Program-made: the position numbers and the translations under genes
Notes under the pieces: generated by a model
What the model was told of the DNA's origin: nothing
Databases searched by the model: none
The model's input: only the letters and a program-made list of their open reading frames with translations
NCBI RefSeq assembly: GCF_020831405.1
Contig: NZ_JAJHPU010000043.1
Span: 248,001-312,000 of the forward strand
Length of the DNA stretch: 64,000 bases
Direction of reading: 5' to 3'
Source of the DNA: Pseudomonas oryzagri
GTDB lineage: Bacteria > Pseudomonadota > Gammaproteobacteria > Pseudomonadales > Pseudomonadaceae
Part shown: positions 1 through 7,673 of the stretch, one piece after another
Position numbering within the stretch: the first letter of the stretch is position 1
Layout of the letters: each line of letters starts with the position of its first letter

Positions 1-164
1 TGGTCAGCAACGAGACCGGCCTCGGTGTGGTGCCGCTGGGCGAGCTGACGCGCCGTTACGTCGACGAGGCCGGCTGGCTGCACCAGGCGCTCGCCGAGCG
101 TGCCCAGCGCGTGACCTTCTGTGTGGCGGGGTTGCCGATGATCCTGAAAGGGGAGACCCGATGA
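1..164 (+). CDS. cobU: CobU, adenosylcobinamide kinase/guanylyltransferase (3' end only)
   Basis: Only the last 53 codons are inside the window (reading frame from base 3). The C-terminus reads [19 protein letters not shown] and continues through a conserved [13 protein letters not shown]-type segment, the typical end of the bifunctional CobU/CobP family. The enzyme phosphorylates adenosylcobinamide and then transfers GMP to it, in the cytoplasm, during assembly of the B12 nucleotide loop. The stop TGA at 162-164 overlaps the ATG of cobT (ATGA), so the two are translationally coupled in one operon. The 5' end, promoter and any cobalamin riboswitch lie outside the window. Confidence 0.88.
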   Translation, partial: VSNETGLGVVPLGELTRRYVDEAGWLHQALAERAQRVTFCVAGLPMILKGETR

Positions 165-1216
165 ACGAATTCTGGTGGCAGGCCGCCTGCCAGCCCCTCG
201 ACCACGTGGCGCGGCAGAAGGCCGAGCAGCGTCAGGCGCGCCTGACCAAGCCGACCGGCGCGCTCGGCCGCCTCGAGCAACTGGCCGTCGAGCTGGCCGC
301 GATGCAGGGCCGCGAGTGCCCGCACCTCGAACAGCCGTGGATCGCCGTGTTCGCCGGCGACCACGGGGTGGTCGCCGAGGGCGTGTCGGCCTATCCGCAG
401 GAAGTGACCCGGCAGATGCTGCACAACTTCGTCGCCGGCGGTGCGGCGATCAGCGTGCTGGCCCATCAGCTGCAGGCCCGCATCGAGGTGATCGACCTCG
501 GCACCGTCGGGGGCGGCGAGCCGCTGGGCGGCGTGCACAGCTACGCGCTGGGCCCCGGCACCGCCAACCTCGCCCACGGTCCGGCGATGAGCGACGAGCA
601 GTGCCAGGCGGCGCTGGCCGCCGGCCGCGCCAGCGTCGAGCGGGCGCGCCAAGTGGGCGCCGGGCTGTATATCGGCGGCGAGATGGGCATCGGCAACACC
701 ACCGCGGCGACGGCGCTCGGCTGCGCGCTGCTCGACCTGCCGGCGCTGGCGCTGACCGGCGCCGGCACCGGCCTGGACGCCGCCGGGGTGGCGCGCAAGC
801 AGCGGGTGATCGACAGCGCCCTGCTGCTGCACCTGCGCGACTGCGGCGATCCGCACGAGGCGCTGCGCCGGCTCGGTGGCTTCGAGATCGCCGCGCTGGT
901 CGGCGCCTACGTCGCCTGCGGCCAGTACGGCCTGCCGGTGCTGGTCGACGGCTTCATCGCCACGGTCGCCGCGTTGTGCGCCGTGCGCCTCAATCCCGGC
1001 TGCCGGCCGTGGCTGCTGTTCGGCCATCGCGGCGCCGAGCCCGGCCATGCCCTGGTGCTGCAGGCGCTCAAGGCCGAACCGTTGCTCGAACTCGGCCTGC
1101 GCCTGGGCGAGGGCAGCGGCGCGGCGCTGGCGGTGCCGCTGCTGCGCCTGGCCTGCAGTCTGCACGCCAGCATGGCGACCTTCGCCGAGGCGCAGGTCAG
1201 CGACCGCGCGCCATGA
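161..1216 (+). CDS. cobT: CobT, nicotinate-nucleotide--dimethylbenzimidazole phosphoribosyltransferase
   Basis: A 351-residue cytosolic enzyme that makes alpha-ribazole phosphate from dimethylbenzimidazole and nicotinate mononucleotide, the lower-ligand branch of B12 synthesis. Family landmarks are visible: [10 protein letters not shown] near residue 28, the [16 protein letters not shown] segment around 64-80, [14 protein letters not shown] near 172-185, and [20 protein letters not shown] near 283-303. The length is normal for CobT. The start codon overlaps the cobU stop, and the stop TGA (1214-1216) overlaps the cobC ATG, giving an unbroken cobU-cobT-cobC unit. Confidence 0.96.
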   Translation: MNEFWWQAACQPLDHVARQKAEQRQARLTKPTGALGRLEQLAVELAAMQGRECPHLEQPWIAVFAGDHGVVAEGVSAYPQEVTRQMLHNFVAGGAAISVLAHQLQARIEVIDLGTVGGGEPLGGVHSYALGPGTANLAHGPAMSDEQCQAALAAGRASVERARQVGAGLYIGGEMGIGNTTAATALGCALLDLPALALTGAGTGLDAAGVARKQRVIDSALLLHLRDCGDPHEALRRLGGFEIAALVGAYVACGQYGLPVLVDGFIATVAALCAVRLNPGCRPWLLFGHRGAEPGHALVLQALKAEPLLELGLRLGEGSGAALAVPLLRLACSLHASMATFAEAQVSDRAP

Positions 1217-1776
1217 TTCTCGACCTGCTGCGCCATGGCGAGACCGAACTAGGCGGCGGCTTTCGCGGTCGCCTCGACGACGCCCTCACCACGCTCGGCT
1301 GGAGCCAAATGCACGCCGCGCTCGGCGAGCCCGCCCCCTGGCAGGCGCTGGTCAGCTCGCCGCTGCAGCGCTGCGCCGCCTTCGCCGCGCAGCTGGCCGA
1401 CCGCCACGGTTTGCCGCTACAGCTGGAAAGCGGTTTGCGCGAGCTGGACTTCGGCGCCTGGGAGGGCCGCACGGCCGCCGAGCTGTGGGAGCGCGACGCC
1501 GACGCGCTGGGCCGCTTCTGGAGCGATCCCTACGGCTTCACCCCGCCTGACGGCGAGCCGCTGGTCGACTTCGAGGCGCGGGTGCTCGGAGCCATCGAGC
1601 GCCTGCAGCGCCAGCACGCCGGCCGGCATCTGCTGCTGGTCACCCACGGCGGGGTGATGCGCCTGCTGCTGGCGCGCGCCCGCGGCCTGCCGCGTGGCGA
1701 CCTGTTGCAGGTGGAGGTGGGCCACGGCGCGCTGCATCGGTTGCGGGTGGGCGAGGGGCTGCGGATCAGCGAGTAG
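1213..1776 (+). CDS. cobC: CobC, alpha-ribazole phosphatase (histidine phosphatase family)
   Basis: A 187-residue phosphoglycerate-mutase-like phosphatase that removes the 5' phosphate of alpha-ribazole phosphate (or of adenosylcobalamin phosphate). The N-terminus has the catalytic LLRHGET motif (His8 as expected phospho-acceptor). [18 protein letters not shown] and the second histidine in [11 protein letters not shown] complete the active-site set. ATG 1213 overlaps the cobT stop (ATGA). In Pseudomonas the next gene is normally cobS, but here cobC is followed by hairpins and oppositely oriented genes, and cobS appears at 18384. Confidence 0.93.
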   Translation: MILDLLRHGETELGGGFRGRLDDALTTLGWSQMHAALGEPAPWQALVSSPLQRCAAFAAQLADRHGLPLQLESGLRELDFGAWEGRTAAELWERDADALGRFWSDPYGFTPPDGEPLVDFEARVLGAIERLQRQHAGRHLLLVTHGGVMRLLLARARGLPRGDLLQVEVGHGALHRLRVGEGLRISE

Positions 1777-1820
1777 TTCCTCCGCCGGCGCCCGGGCCTT
1801 TGCGCGGGAGCCTTGCAGTA

Positions 1821-1884
1821 GACGTTCTGCGCGCATGGGACGCAGAGCGTCCCCGGCGGCGTGCCCCCACGGGAGCGGGGCACG
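1821..1884. terminator. Two strong hairpins between convergent genes
   Basis: First hairpin: 1821-1831 pairs with 1841-1851 (GACGTTCTGCG against CGCAGAGCGTC, one mismatch). Second hairpin: 1860-1867 pairs with 1877-1884 (CGTGCCCC/GGGGCACG, perfect). They sit between cobC (+) and the convergent DUF4824 gene (-), so a bidirectional transcription end is likely. No T-tract follows on either strand. The CGCAGAGCGTC core also resembles repeat hairpins scattered in Pseudomonas genomes, so a repeat-element origin is possible. Confidence 0.5.
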
Positions 1885-1900
1885 CTCAGTCATCCATCGA

Positions 1901-2734
1901 TCAGTCCGGCGTAGCTGCGCCGACCGCGGCGATCCACGGCTCCAGGCGCTGGCCGAAGGCGACCTCGATGCGCTGGCCGGGCGTCGTCGACTTGTCGCGA
2001 ACCCGACTCGGCAGATCGGCCAGTGCCCGGTGCCAGTGCTGCGGCACCGTGATCCGCTCGATGCTCAGCTCGCTGAGATAGCCCTGCAGCCCCGTCGAGT
2101 TGTGCCAATGGCTGGGCCGCACCAGTCCCTGCACGATGGCGTAGCGGCTGCGGTCCGGATAGCGCTGGCGCAGGGCGTCGCGGTCGAGACCGGTGTCCAC
2201 CGCGTACAGCCGGGTATCGAGCTGCAGGGTGTCCAGTTCGTCGCGCTGGTGCTTCACGCGCTGCTGCAGCTGCTTGTCCTCGGGCAGGGCGGCGAGCGCC
2301 TGGCTGGCCTGCTCCAGCTGCGCCTGCTGGCGGCGTAGCTCCTCGCGGTAGGCCGGGCCGTCCAGCTCCAGCACCACCAGCACCTCGCGCGCGGCCTGGC
2401 GCCGGCAGCGGGGTTCGCAGTCCTCCGCCGCGGGCAGCTGGAAGCCCAGCTGGCGCATCTGCGCGTCGCTCAGGCGCCGGTTGTAGCGGTTCCCCTGGTC
2501 CTCCGCGGCGCTCGGCATGCGCCAGCGCAGCTGCAGCGCCAGGCCGCTGTTCTCCTTGCGCAGCCCGGCCGACATGCCGTCCAGCTCGCGCTCGCTGAGC
2601 GCCAGGCGGCTGTCCGGGGCGCCGCTGCGGTTGTACCAGGCGCCGGCGAGGGCGAAGGCGTTGATCAGCAGGATCAGCGCCACACCGGCGAACAGGGCGT
2701 GGCGATGGGTGTAGCGATGGGCGAGGCGGCTCAT
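1901..2734 (-). CDS. DUF4824-like membrane-anchored protein
   Basis: A 277-residue protein of unknown function. Residues 12-32 form one hydrophobic segment (HALFAGVALILLINAFALAGA) after a basic start, so a single N-terminal anchor with the rest outside the cytoplasm is likely. The rest is soluble, with a helical coiled-coil-like stretch around 130-175 (EELRRQQAQLEQASQALAAL region) and a W-rich C-terminus. Its ATG overlaps the stop of the upstream DUF2157 gene (ATGA at 2731-2734), so the two are co-translated. This pairing is known in Pseudomonas. I assign the family from length and neighbour, not from a search. Confidence 0.7.
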   Translation of the reverse strand: MSRLAHRYTHRHALFAGVALILLINAFALAGAWYNRSGAPDSRLALSERELDGMSAGLRKENSGLALQLRWRMPSAAEDQGNRYNRRLSDAQMRQLGFQLPAAEDCEPRCRRQAAREVLVVLELDGPAYREELRRQQAQLEQASQALAALPEDKQLQQRVKHQRDELDTLQLDTRLYAVDTGLDRDALRQRYPDRSRYAIVQGLVRPSHWHNSTGLQGYLSELSIERITVPQHWHRALADLPSRVRDKSTTPGQRIEVAFGQRLEPWIAAVGAATPD

Positions 2735-3804
2735 GCGTTCGCACCTCCCTTGTGGCCGTGGCTCAGGCGCAGGCGGCGCAGGATCACCAGGATCAGCACC
2801 GCGACCAGGCTCAGCAGCAGGAAGAACAGGTACTTGGGCAGGATCTCCCACCACCAGTCGAACAGCTTGGTGTAGAGGAAGACGACGAAGAAGGTCAGGC
2901 CGGTATTGACCACCTCCGGCCAGTCGCGGCGGGTGCCGAGCCAGATCGCCAGGCCCGCGCCGAGGAAGCCGAGCGTCTGATAGAAACCCTCGATCAGTGC
3001 CGCATTCCAGGGCAGGTAGCTGGCCTCGCCCCAGTTGGCCAGCACCAGCATCGGCAGCAGCAGCGCCAGCAAGCCGAACACCCGATAGATCGCTGCGAAG
3101 CCGCTGAAGCCCTGCTGCGGCACCAGCAGCGGCACGGCGAAGATCAGCAGGCCGGCGGGCAGGAAGTGCTCGGGGAATTCGCCCATGCTCAGCCAGTAGA
3201 CGCCGCTCCAGGTGCCGACCCGCGCGGCGACGAAGGCCAGCAGGCTGATCAGCCCGGCGGCCAGCAGCAGGCGCGCGTCGCAGGCGTAGGCCAGCAGCAG
3301 GGCATAGGCGGCCCAGGCGAGCAGGGCGTTGTCGGTGGGCGTGATGTTGAAGATCTGGCCGAGCATCACCGTGTTGAGCACCAGGCAGGCGAAGGCGACC
3401 ATGGCGGCGAGCTTGCTGAAGTAGCCCGAGCCGTCGCGACCGCGCACCCACAAGGTGAGCAGCAGGCTGCCCAGGGAGGCGCCGATCAGGATGGCGACCT
3501 GGGTGGTGGCGCCGAACAGACCCCAGAACTGGTAGAACAGGAACAGCACGCTGGCCGCCAGGGCCAGCGCGCCGAGCAGGGAGGCGATGCGCATGCTCAG
3601 CGACAGGCGCTTGGCCTGACTGTCCTGGTCGATGTCGAAGCTGTGGCGATAGTCGTCGAGCAGCCGGCGGTGGTGGGCGGCGAGGCGTTCCAGTTGCGTC
3701 GGCTCGAGGCCAAGGGCCTGTTCGTCCTGCAGGCGCCGCAGTTCGCGGCGAAACGCCTGGATGTCGTCGGCCCGCTGCTGGGCCTGGTCGCGGCTGAGTG
3801 TCAT
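2731..3804 (-). CDS. DUF2157-type polytopic membrane protein
   Basis: A 357-residue protein with a soluble, charged N-terminal region of about 70 residues followed by roughly nine or ten hydrophobic segments (e.g. IASLLGALALAASVLFLFYQ, FFVVFLYTKLFDWWW, YLFFLLLSLVAVLILVIL). The architecture of a short N-terminal helical domain and a membrane bundle is that of DUF2157 proteins, whose function is unknown. It is the first gene of a two-gene unit with the DUF4824-like gene. No catalytic motif is visible. Confidence 0.8.
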   Translation of the reverse strand: MTLSRDQAQQRADDIQAFRRELRRLQDEQALGLEPTQLERLAAHHRRLLDDYRHSFDIDQDSQAKRLSLSMRIASLLGALALAASVLFLFYQFWGLFGATTQVAILIGASLGSLLLTLWVRGRDGSGYFSKLAAMVAFACLVLNTVMLGQIFNITPTDNALLAWAAYALLLAYACDARLLLAAGLISLLAFVAARVGTWSGVYWLSMGEFPEHFLPAGLLIFAVPLLVPQQGFSGFAAIYRVFGLLALLLPMLVLANWGEASYLPWNAALIEGFYQTLGFLGAGLAIWLGTRRDWPEVVNTGLTFFVVFLYTKLFDWWWEILPKYLFFLLLSLVAVLILVILRRLRLSHGHKGGANA

Positions 3805-3910
3805 GGCGAATCCTTGCTGGGCACTCGGGGGGATGGGCGAAACTCTAGCGGCAAACCGGCGTGGTCACCAGGCGGCGAACGCCAGACGGGCCGGCGTATC
3901 CACGGTCCGT

Positions 3911-3947
3911 CCGGGTGCGCGAGGCGAGCGGCGCCCCGCGCACCCGG
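3911..3947 (-). terminator. Perfect 11-bp stem-loop after the molybdenum hydroxylase operon
   Basis: 3911-3921 (CCGGGTGCGCG) pairs perfectly with 3937-3947 (CGCGCACCCGG). It lies just downstream of the large-subunit stop at 3955 on the minus strand. No U-tract follows, so it may be a stability hairpin or a factor-assisted terminator. Confidence 0.5.
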
Positions 3948-3954
3948 CGGTCCC

Positions 3955-6285
3955 TCAGACCTTCCAGTCCATCAGCTGGTTGCGGATCGGCAGTTCGCGG
4001 ATGCGCTTGCCGGTGGCGGCGAAGATGGCGTTGCACAGCGCCGGGGCGATCGGCGGCACGCCCGGTTCGCTGGCGCCGCCCAGCGCCGTCTCGCCTTCGG
4101 GGCGGATCAGGTGCACGGCGATTTCCCGCGGCGCCAGCGGCATGCGCGCCACCTGGTAGTTGTGCAGATTGCTCTGCTCCACCTGGCCCTCGCGGAAGGT
4201 GATCTCGCTGAGCGTGGCGTTGCCCAGGCCCATCACGCAGGCGCTCTCCATCTGTGCGCGGACGCGGTCCGGGTTGACCACCGGGCCGCAGTCCACCGCC
4301 ATGGTCGCCTTGTTGACGACCAGCACGCCGTCGGTACGCACCTCGACGTCCAGCACCACCGCCACGTAGCTGACGAAGCTGTAGTGCACGGCCAGGCCCA
4401 GGCCGCGCCCCGGCGGCAATTGCTGGCCCCAGCCGGCCTGCTTGGTAGCCTCCTCGACCACCGCGCGCAGGCGCCCGGTGTCGAGCGGGTACTGGCTCGG
4501 CGACTCGCCGTAGTTGGTGGTGTCGCCGAGCAGCTCCGGGTCGATCTTGCGCGGCGCACCGATCAGCTCGAGGAGGAAGTCGCGATGGTCGCGGCCGGCC
4601 GCCGTCGCCAGCTCGGCGATGAAGCTCTGGATGGCGAAGGCGTGGGGCATGTTGAGCGCCGAGCGATACCAGCCGATCCGCGTGTGCGCCGCGGCTTCGG
4701 GGTTTTCCTGGCGCAGGTTGCGCAGGCGCGAGGGCATGCCGAGCAGGCCCATGCCCAGCTCGAACTGTTGCAGGTGCCGGGAGTCCGGCCCGAACGGCGC
4801 GGCCATGCTCGGCGCCGCGCTGCGGTGCAGCCAGGCGCTGGGAACACCCTTGTCGTCCAGCGCGCCGCGCAGGTACTGCGCCGACACGGCGTGGAAGTAG
4901 GCGTGCTGCAGGTCGTCCTCGCGGGTCCACTGCACGCGCACATGGCGGCCGGGAAGCTCCCTGGCCAGCAGCGCCGCCTCGAGGATGAAGTCGGGCGGGG
5001 ACTTGCGGCCGTAGCCGCCGCCGAGCAGGGTGACGTTGACCGTCACCTTGTCGAGCGGCAGGTCCAGGCGCTTGGCGACTTGCTCGCGCGCCAACTGCGG
5101 CGACTGGCTGGGCGCCCACAGCTCGCAGGCGCCGTCCTTGAACAGGGCGGTGGCCACCGGCGGCTCCATCGGCGCCTGGGCGAGGTGGGGCAGGTAGTAG
5201 GTGGCTTCCAGCGTCTTGGTCGCCTGCATCTGCGCGGCGTCGATGTTGCCGACGTTGCGCAGGCGCTTGCCCGGCTGGCGGACGGCCTCGATGAGCGCCT
5301 TGCGATAGGCGGGCGAGTGATAGGCGGCGTTGGCGCCGTGCTCCCACTCCAGCTGAAGCGCCTCGCGCCCCTTGATCGCCGCCCAGGTGTTGCCGGCCAC
5401 CACGGCGATCCCGCCGAGCGGCTGGAACCCCGAGGGGATAGGGGTGGCGGCGATCTCCACCACCCGGAGCACGCCGGGCACCTGCATGGTGGCGCTGGCG
5501 TCGTAGCTCTTCAGGGTGCCGCCGTACACCGGCGGGCGGGCGATCACCGCGTACAGCATGTCGGGGAAGCGCAGGTCGGCGCCGTAGATCGCCCGGCCGT
5601 GGACGATGTCGTCGTCGTCGACGGCGCGCTTGGCCTCCTTGCCGATGTAGCGGAATTCTTCGGCCTTCTTCAGGCGCAGCTGGTCGCGCGGCGGCACTTC
5701 GAGGGCGGCGGCGGCCTCGGCCAGCTCGCCGTAGCCCAGGCTGCGCCCGCTGGGCACGTGCAGCACCTTGTGGCCTTGCGCCTGGCATTCGCCGAGCGGC
5801 ACCTGCCACTGCGCGGCGGCTGCCTGTTCGAGCATCTGCCGGGCGGCGGCGCCGCAGCGGCGCAGCGGCGCGTACCAGTGGCGCATGCTGCGCGAGCCGG
5901 TGGTGTCCTGGTTGCCGAAGCGCGCCTCGTCGCCCGGCGCCTGCACCACACGCATCATCGCCCACTCGGCTTCCAGCTCGTCGGCCACCACCATGGCCAG
6001 GCTGGTGCGCACGCCCTGGCCCATCTCGGCGCGGGTGCACACGAAGGTGACCACGCCATCCTTGGCGATGCTGAGCAGCACCTTGGGGTTGTCGACCCAG
6101 CCGTGCGGCAGGGCGTCGGCGACGAAGGCGGTCTTCTTGCCGGCGGCGAAGGCGCTGGGCATGCCCCAGTTGGCGGCGATCACCAGCGCGCCGGTGGCGG
6201 CCAGACCCTTGAGGAAACCGCGGCGGCTGAGGTTGGCGACCACCAGATCGGCAGGCTCGCCGGCATTGTGTTCGCGCTGGCTCAT
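3955..6285 (-). CDS. Molybdenum hydroxylase large subunit (isoquinoline 1-oxidoreductase beta-like)
   Basis: A 776-residue xanthine-dehydrogenase-family, Moco-binding subunit of the IorB/aldehyde-oxidase type. A twin-arginine signal is present at residues 21-48 (SRRGFLKGL followed by a hydrophobic run ending in SAFA), so the complex is exported folded to the periplasm. Further landmarks are the duplicated Moco-binding domains, VTLLGGGYGRK, and GGASEPGVPPIAPAL near the C-terminus, whose Glu is the expected catalytic base. The longer upstream in-frame extension is rejected because MSQREH directly precedes the Tat signal and its ATG overlaps the small-subunit stop. The substrate is unknown (N-heterocycle or aldehyde). 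No cytochrome subunit or XdhC-like maturation gene is adjacent. Confidence 0.9.
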   Translation of the reverse strand: MSQREHNAGEPADLVVANLSRRGFLKGLAATGALVIAANWGMPSAFAAGKKTAFVADALPHGWVDNPKVLLSIAKDGVVTFVCTRAEMGQGVRTSLAMVVADELEAEWAMMRVVQAPGDEARFGNQDTTGSRSMRHWYAPLRRCGAAARQMLEQAAAAQWQVPLGECQAQGHKVLHVPSGRSLGYGELAEAAAALEVPPRDQLRLKKAEEFRYIGKEAKRAVDDDDIVHGRAIYGADLRFPDMLYAVIARPPVYGGTLKSYDASATMQVPGVLRVVEIAATPIPSGFQPLGGIAVVAGNTWAAIKGREALQLEWEHGANAAYHSPAYRKALIEAVRQPGKRLRNVGNIDAAQMQATKTLEATYYLPHLAQAPMEPPVATALFKDGACELWAPSQSPQLAREQVAKRLDLPLDKVTVNVTLLGGGYGRKSPPDFILEAALLARELPGRHVRVQWTREDDLQHAYFHAVSAQYLRGALDDKGVPSAWLHRSAAPSMAAPFGPDSRHLQQFELGMGLLGMPSRLRNLRQENPEAAAHTRIGWYRSALNMPHAFAIQSFIAELATAAGRDHRDFLLELIGAPRKIDPELLGDTTNYGESPSQYPLDTGRLRAVVEEATKQAGWGQQLPPGRGLGLAVHYSFVSYVAVVLDVEVRTDGVLVVNKATMAVDCGPVVNPDRVRAQMESACVMGLGNATLSEITFREGQVEQSNLHNYQVARMPLAPREIAVHLIRPEGETALGGASEPGVPPIAPALCNAIFAATGKRIRELPIRNQLMDWKV

Positions 6286-6752
6286 GCCTGGCCCTCTTGC
6301 AGCTTGCCGGCCGCGCTGGCGATGGCGGTGCGGATGCGCGTGTAGGTGCCGCAGCGGCAGATGTTGCCGACCATCGCCGCTTTGATCTGGCCGTCGTCGG
6401 GGTTGCGGTTCTCCTTGAGCATGGCGGTGGCCGCCATGATCTGTCCGCCCTGGCAATAGCCGCACTGGGCCACCGCATGCTCCCGCCAGGCCTGCTGGAC
6501 CAGTTTGCCGACCGGGTCCTGGTCCACCCCCTCGATGGTGGTCACCCGCTTGCCGACCGCCTGGCCGACCGGGGTCAGGCAGGCGCGCACGGCCTTGCCG
6601 TCGAGGTGCAGGGTGCAGGACCCGCATTGGCCCATGCCGCAGCCGAATTTGGTGCCGGTGAGGCCGGCGACGTCGCGGAGCGCCCACAGCAGGGGCATGT
6701 CCTCCGGCACCTCGAGTTGGTGATCCTTGCCGTTCAGGTTCAGGGTGATCAT
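6282..6752 (-). CDS. Molybdenum hydroxylase small subunit, (2Fe-2S)-binding (IorA-like)
   Basis: A 156-residue protein with two [2Fe-2S] clusters. An N-terminal plant-ferredoxin-like domain has GCGMGQCGSC plus a downstream Cys (VRACLTP), and a C-terminal helical domain has CGYCQGGQ and ICRCGTY. It passes electrons from the Moco centre of the large subunit and should travel with it through Tat. I chose ATG 6752 (MITLNLNG), where the ferredoxin fold begins; an in-frame ATG at 6776 adds eight residues but has no visible ribosome-binding site. The stop overlaps the large-subunit start (ATGA at 6282-6285). Confidence 0.92.
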   Translation of the reverse strand: MITLNLNGKDHQLEVPEDMPLLWALRDVAGLTGTKFGCGMGQCGSCTLHLDGKAVRACLTPVGQAVGKRVTTIEGVDQDPVGKLVQQAWREHAVAQCGYCQGGQIMAATAMLKENRNPDDGQIKAAMVGNICRCGTYTRIRTAIASAAGKLQEGQA

Positions 6753-6965
6753 CGCTGCGTATCCATTCTTTTTCATTCAGTGCGCAGCACCGAAGCATGC
6801 GCTCCGTCCCGACGTGGTGGTGGATCGCTGGACGGCCGATCCGCCAGGCCTGGCTGACTCTCGGTCAACCGGCAGACAGGGGTTTATACCACCTGATCGA
6901 TGACCCTCGGCATGGGGGGCGAGCAGCGCACGCGTTTTTTGTCGCGGCCGGCCGCAGGTTGCAAA

Positions 6966-6991
6966 AAGCCCCGACCACAGGGCCGGGGCTT
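6966..6991 (-). terminator. Rho-independent terminator of azurin
   Basis: On the minus strand AAGCCCCG (6991-6984) pairs with CGGGGCTT (6973-6966) and runs into a short T-rich tail. It lies about 50 bp after the azurin stop at 7041. It separates azurin from the downstream hydroxylase operon. Confidence 0.8.
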
Positions 6992-7040
6992 GAGGCAAAA
7001 GGTCGGTCGACTCGGGCCGGACCGTTCGCTGGCCGAAGAG

Positions 7041-7487
7041 TCACTTCACGACGAGAGTGCCCTTCATCATCGCGGAGTGGCCGGGGAAGGAGCAGAAGAA
7101 CATGTACTCCTCGCCGGCCGTCAGCTTGGACACGTCGATCTTCACCGAGTCCTTCTCGCCGCCGCCGATCACCTTGGTGTGGGCGATCACTCGCGGGTCG
7201 TCGTCCTTCAGATACTCGTTATCCAGCCCGGCGGCGCTGCCGTCGGTGATTACGGGCTGCATGTCGGCGCTGGTGCTCAGCACCCAGTTGTGGCCCATCA
7301 CGTTCTTGTCCATCTTGCCGGTGTGTTCGAGGTTGACGGTGAAGGTCTTGCAGCTCTTGTCCACGGTGATGGCGTTGGTGCTGAACTGCATCTGGTCGGT
7401 CGCCTGCACGTCCACTTCGCATTCATCGGCCCATAGGGGCGCGCTGAACACACCAAGCAGGAACAGGACAACGAGTTTGCGAAACAT
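7041..7487 (-). CDS. azu: Azurin, periplasmic type 1 blue copper protein
   Basis: A 148-residue precursor with a signal peptide at 1-20 (hydrophobic core [12 protein letters not shown], cleavage after LWA). Counting the mature protein from Asp21, all diagnostic residues fall on canonical azurin numbers: disulfide Cys3-Cys26 and copper ligands His46 (GHNW), Cys112, His117 and Met121 ([10 protein letters not shown]). It shuttles electrons in the periplasm. A good ribosome-binding site (AGGAGG) precedes the ATG and a hairpin terminator follows, so it is probably monocistronic. I looked for an ANR/FNR box upstream and saw none. It could accept electrons from the neighbouring periplasmic hydroxylase, but that is only an inference. 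Confidence 0.97.
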   Translation of the reverse strand: MFRKLVVLFLLGVFSAPLWADECEVDVQATDQMQFSTNAITVDKSCKTFTVNLEHTGKMDKNVMGHNWVLSTSADMQPVITDGSAAGLDNEYLKDDDPRVIAHTKVIGGGEKDSVKIDVSKLTAGEEYMFFCSFPGHSAMMKGTLVVK

Positions 7488-7567
7488 ATGAGCCTCCTGG
7501 GTAGGTCGGGCTTAACGCTCCGGGCGGGATGTGCCCACGACGGGCGAGCTCCCTGCGTCGGTACAAG

Positions 7568-7592
7568 GCCGTGCCGACGCGGCCGGCACGGC
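7568..7592 (-). terminator. Possible terminator hairpin after atzF
   Basis: GCCGTGCCG (7568-7576) pairs perfectly with CGGCACGGC (7584-7592), leaving a 7-nt loop. It lies between the end of the guanidine operon (atzF stop at 7674) and azurin. There is no clear U-tract. Confidence 0.4.
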
Positions 7593-7673
7593 AGGCGAGC
7601 GGGGATGCCGCTCCATCCTGAAGCATAGTCAGTGCCCCGCCGGTTCGCTGGCCGCTGGTCCGTCCGTCATGGT

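Noticed and set aside
2752-6345. Very long plus-strand open frame (over 1100 codons) opposite the DUF2157 and hydroxylase genes
   Set aside because: It is antisense to genes with clear family motifs. Its composition (Gln, Ala, Gly, His, Arg rich) is what high-GC antisense frames give. Similar long antisense frames at 15963-19118, 19181-22567 and 22737-25397 are rejected for the same reason.
7488-7673. ANR/FNR box controlling azurin
   Set aside because: No TTGAT-N4-ATCAA-like sequence is present in the upstream gap.
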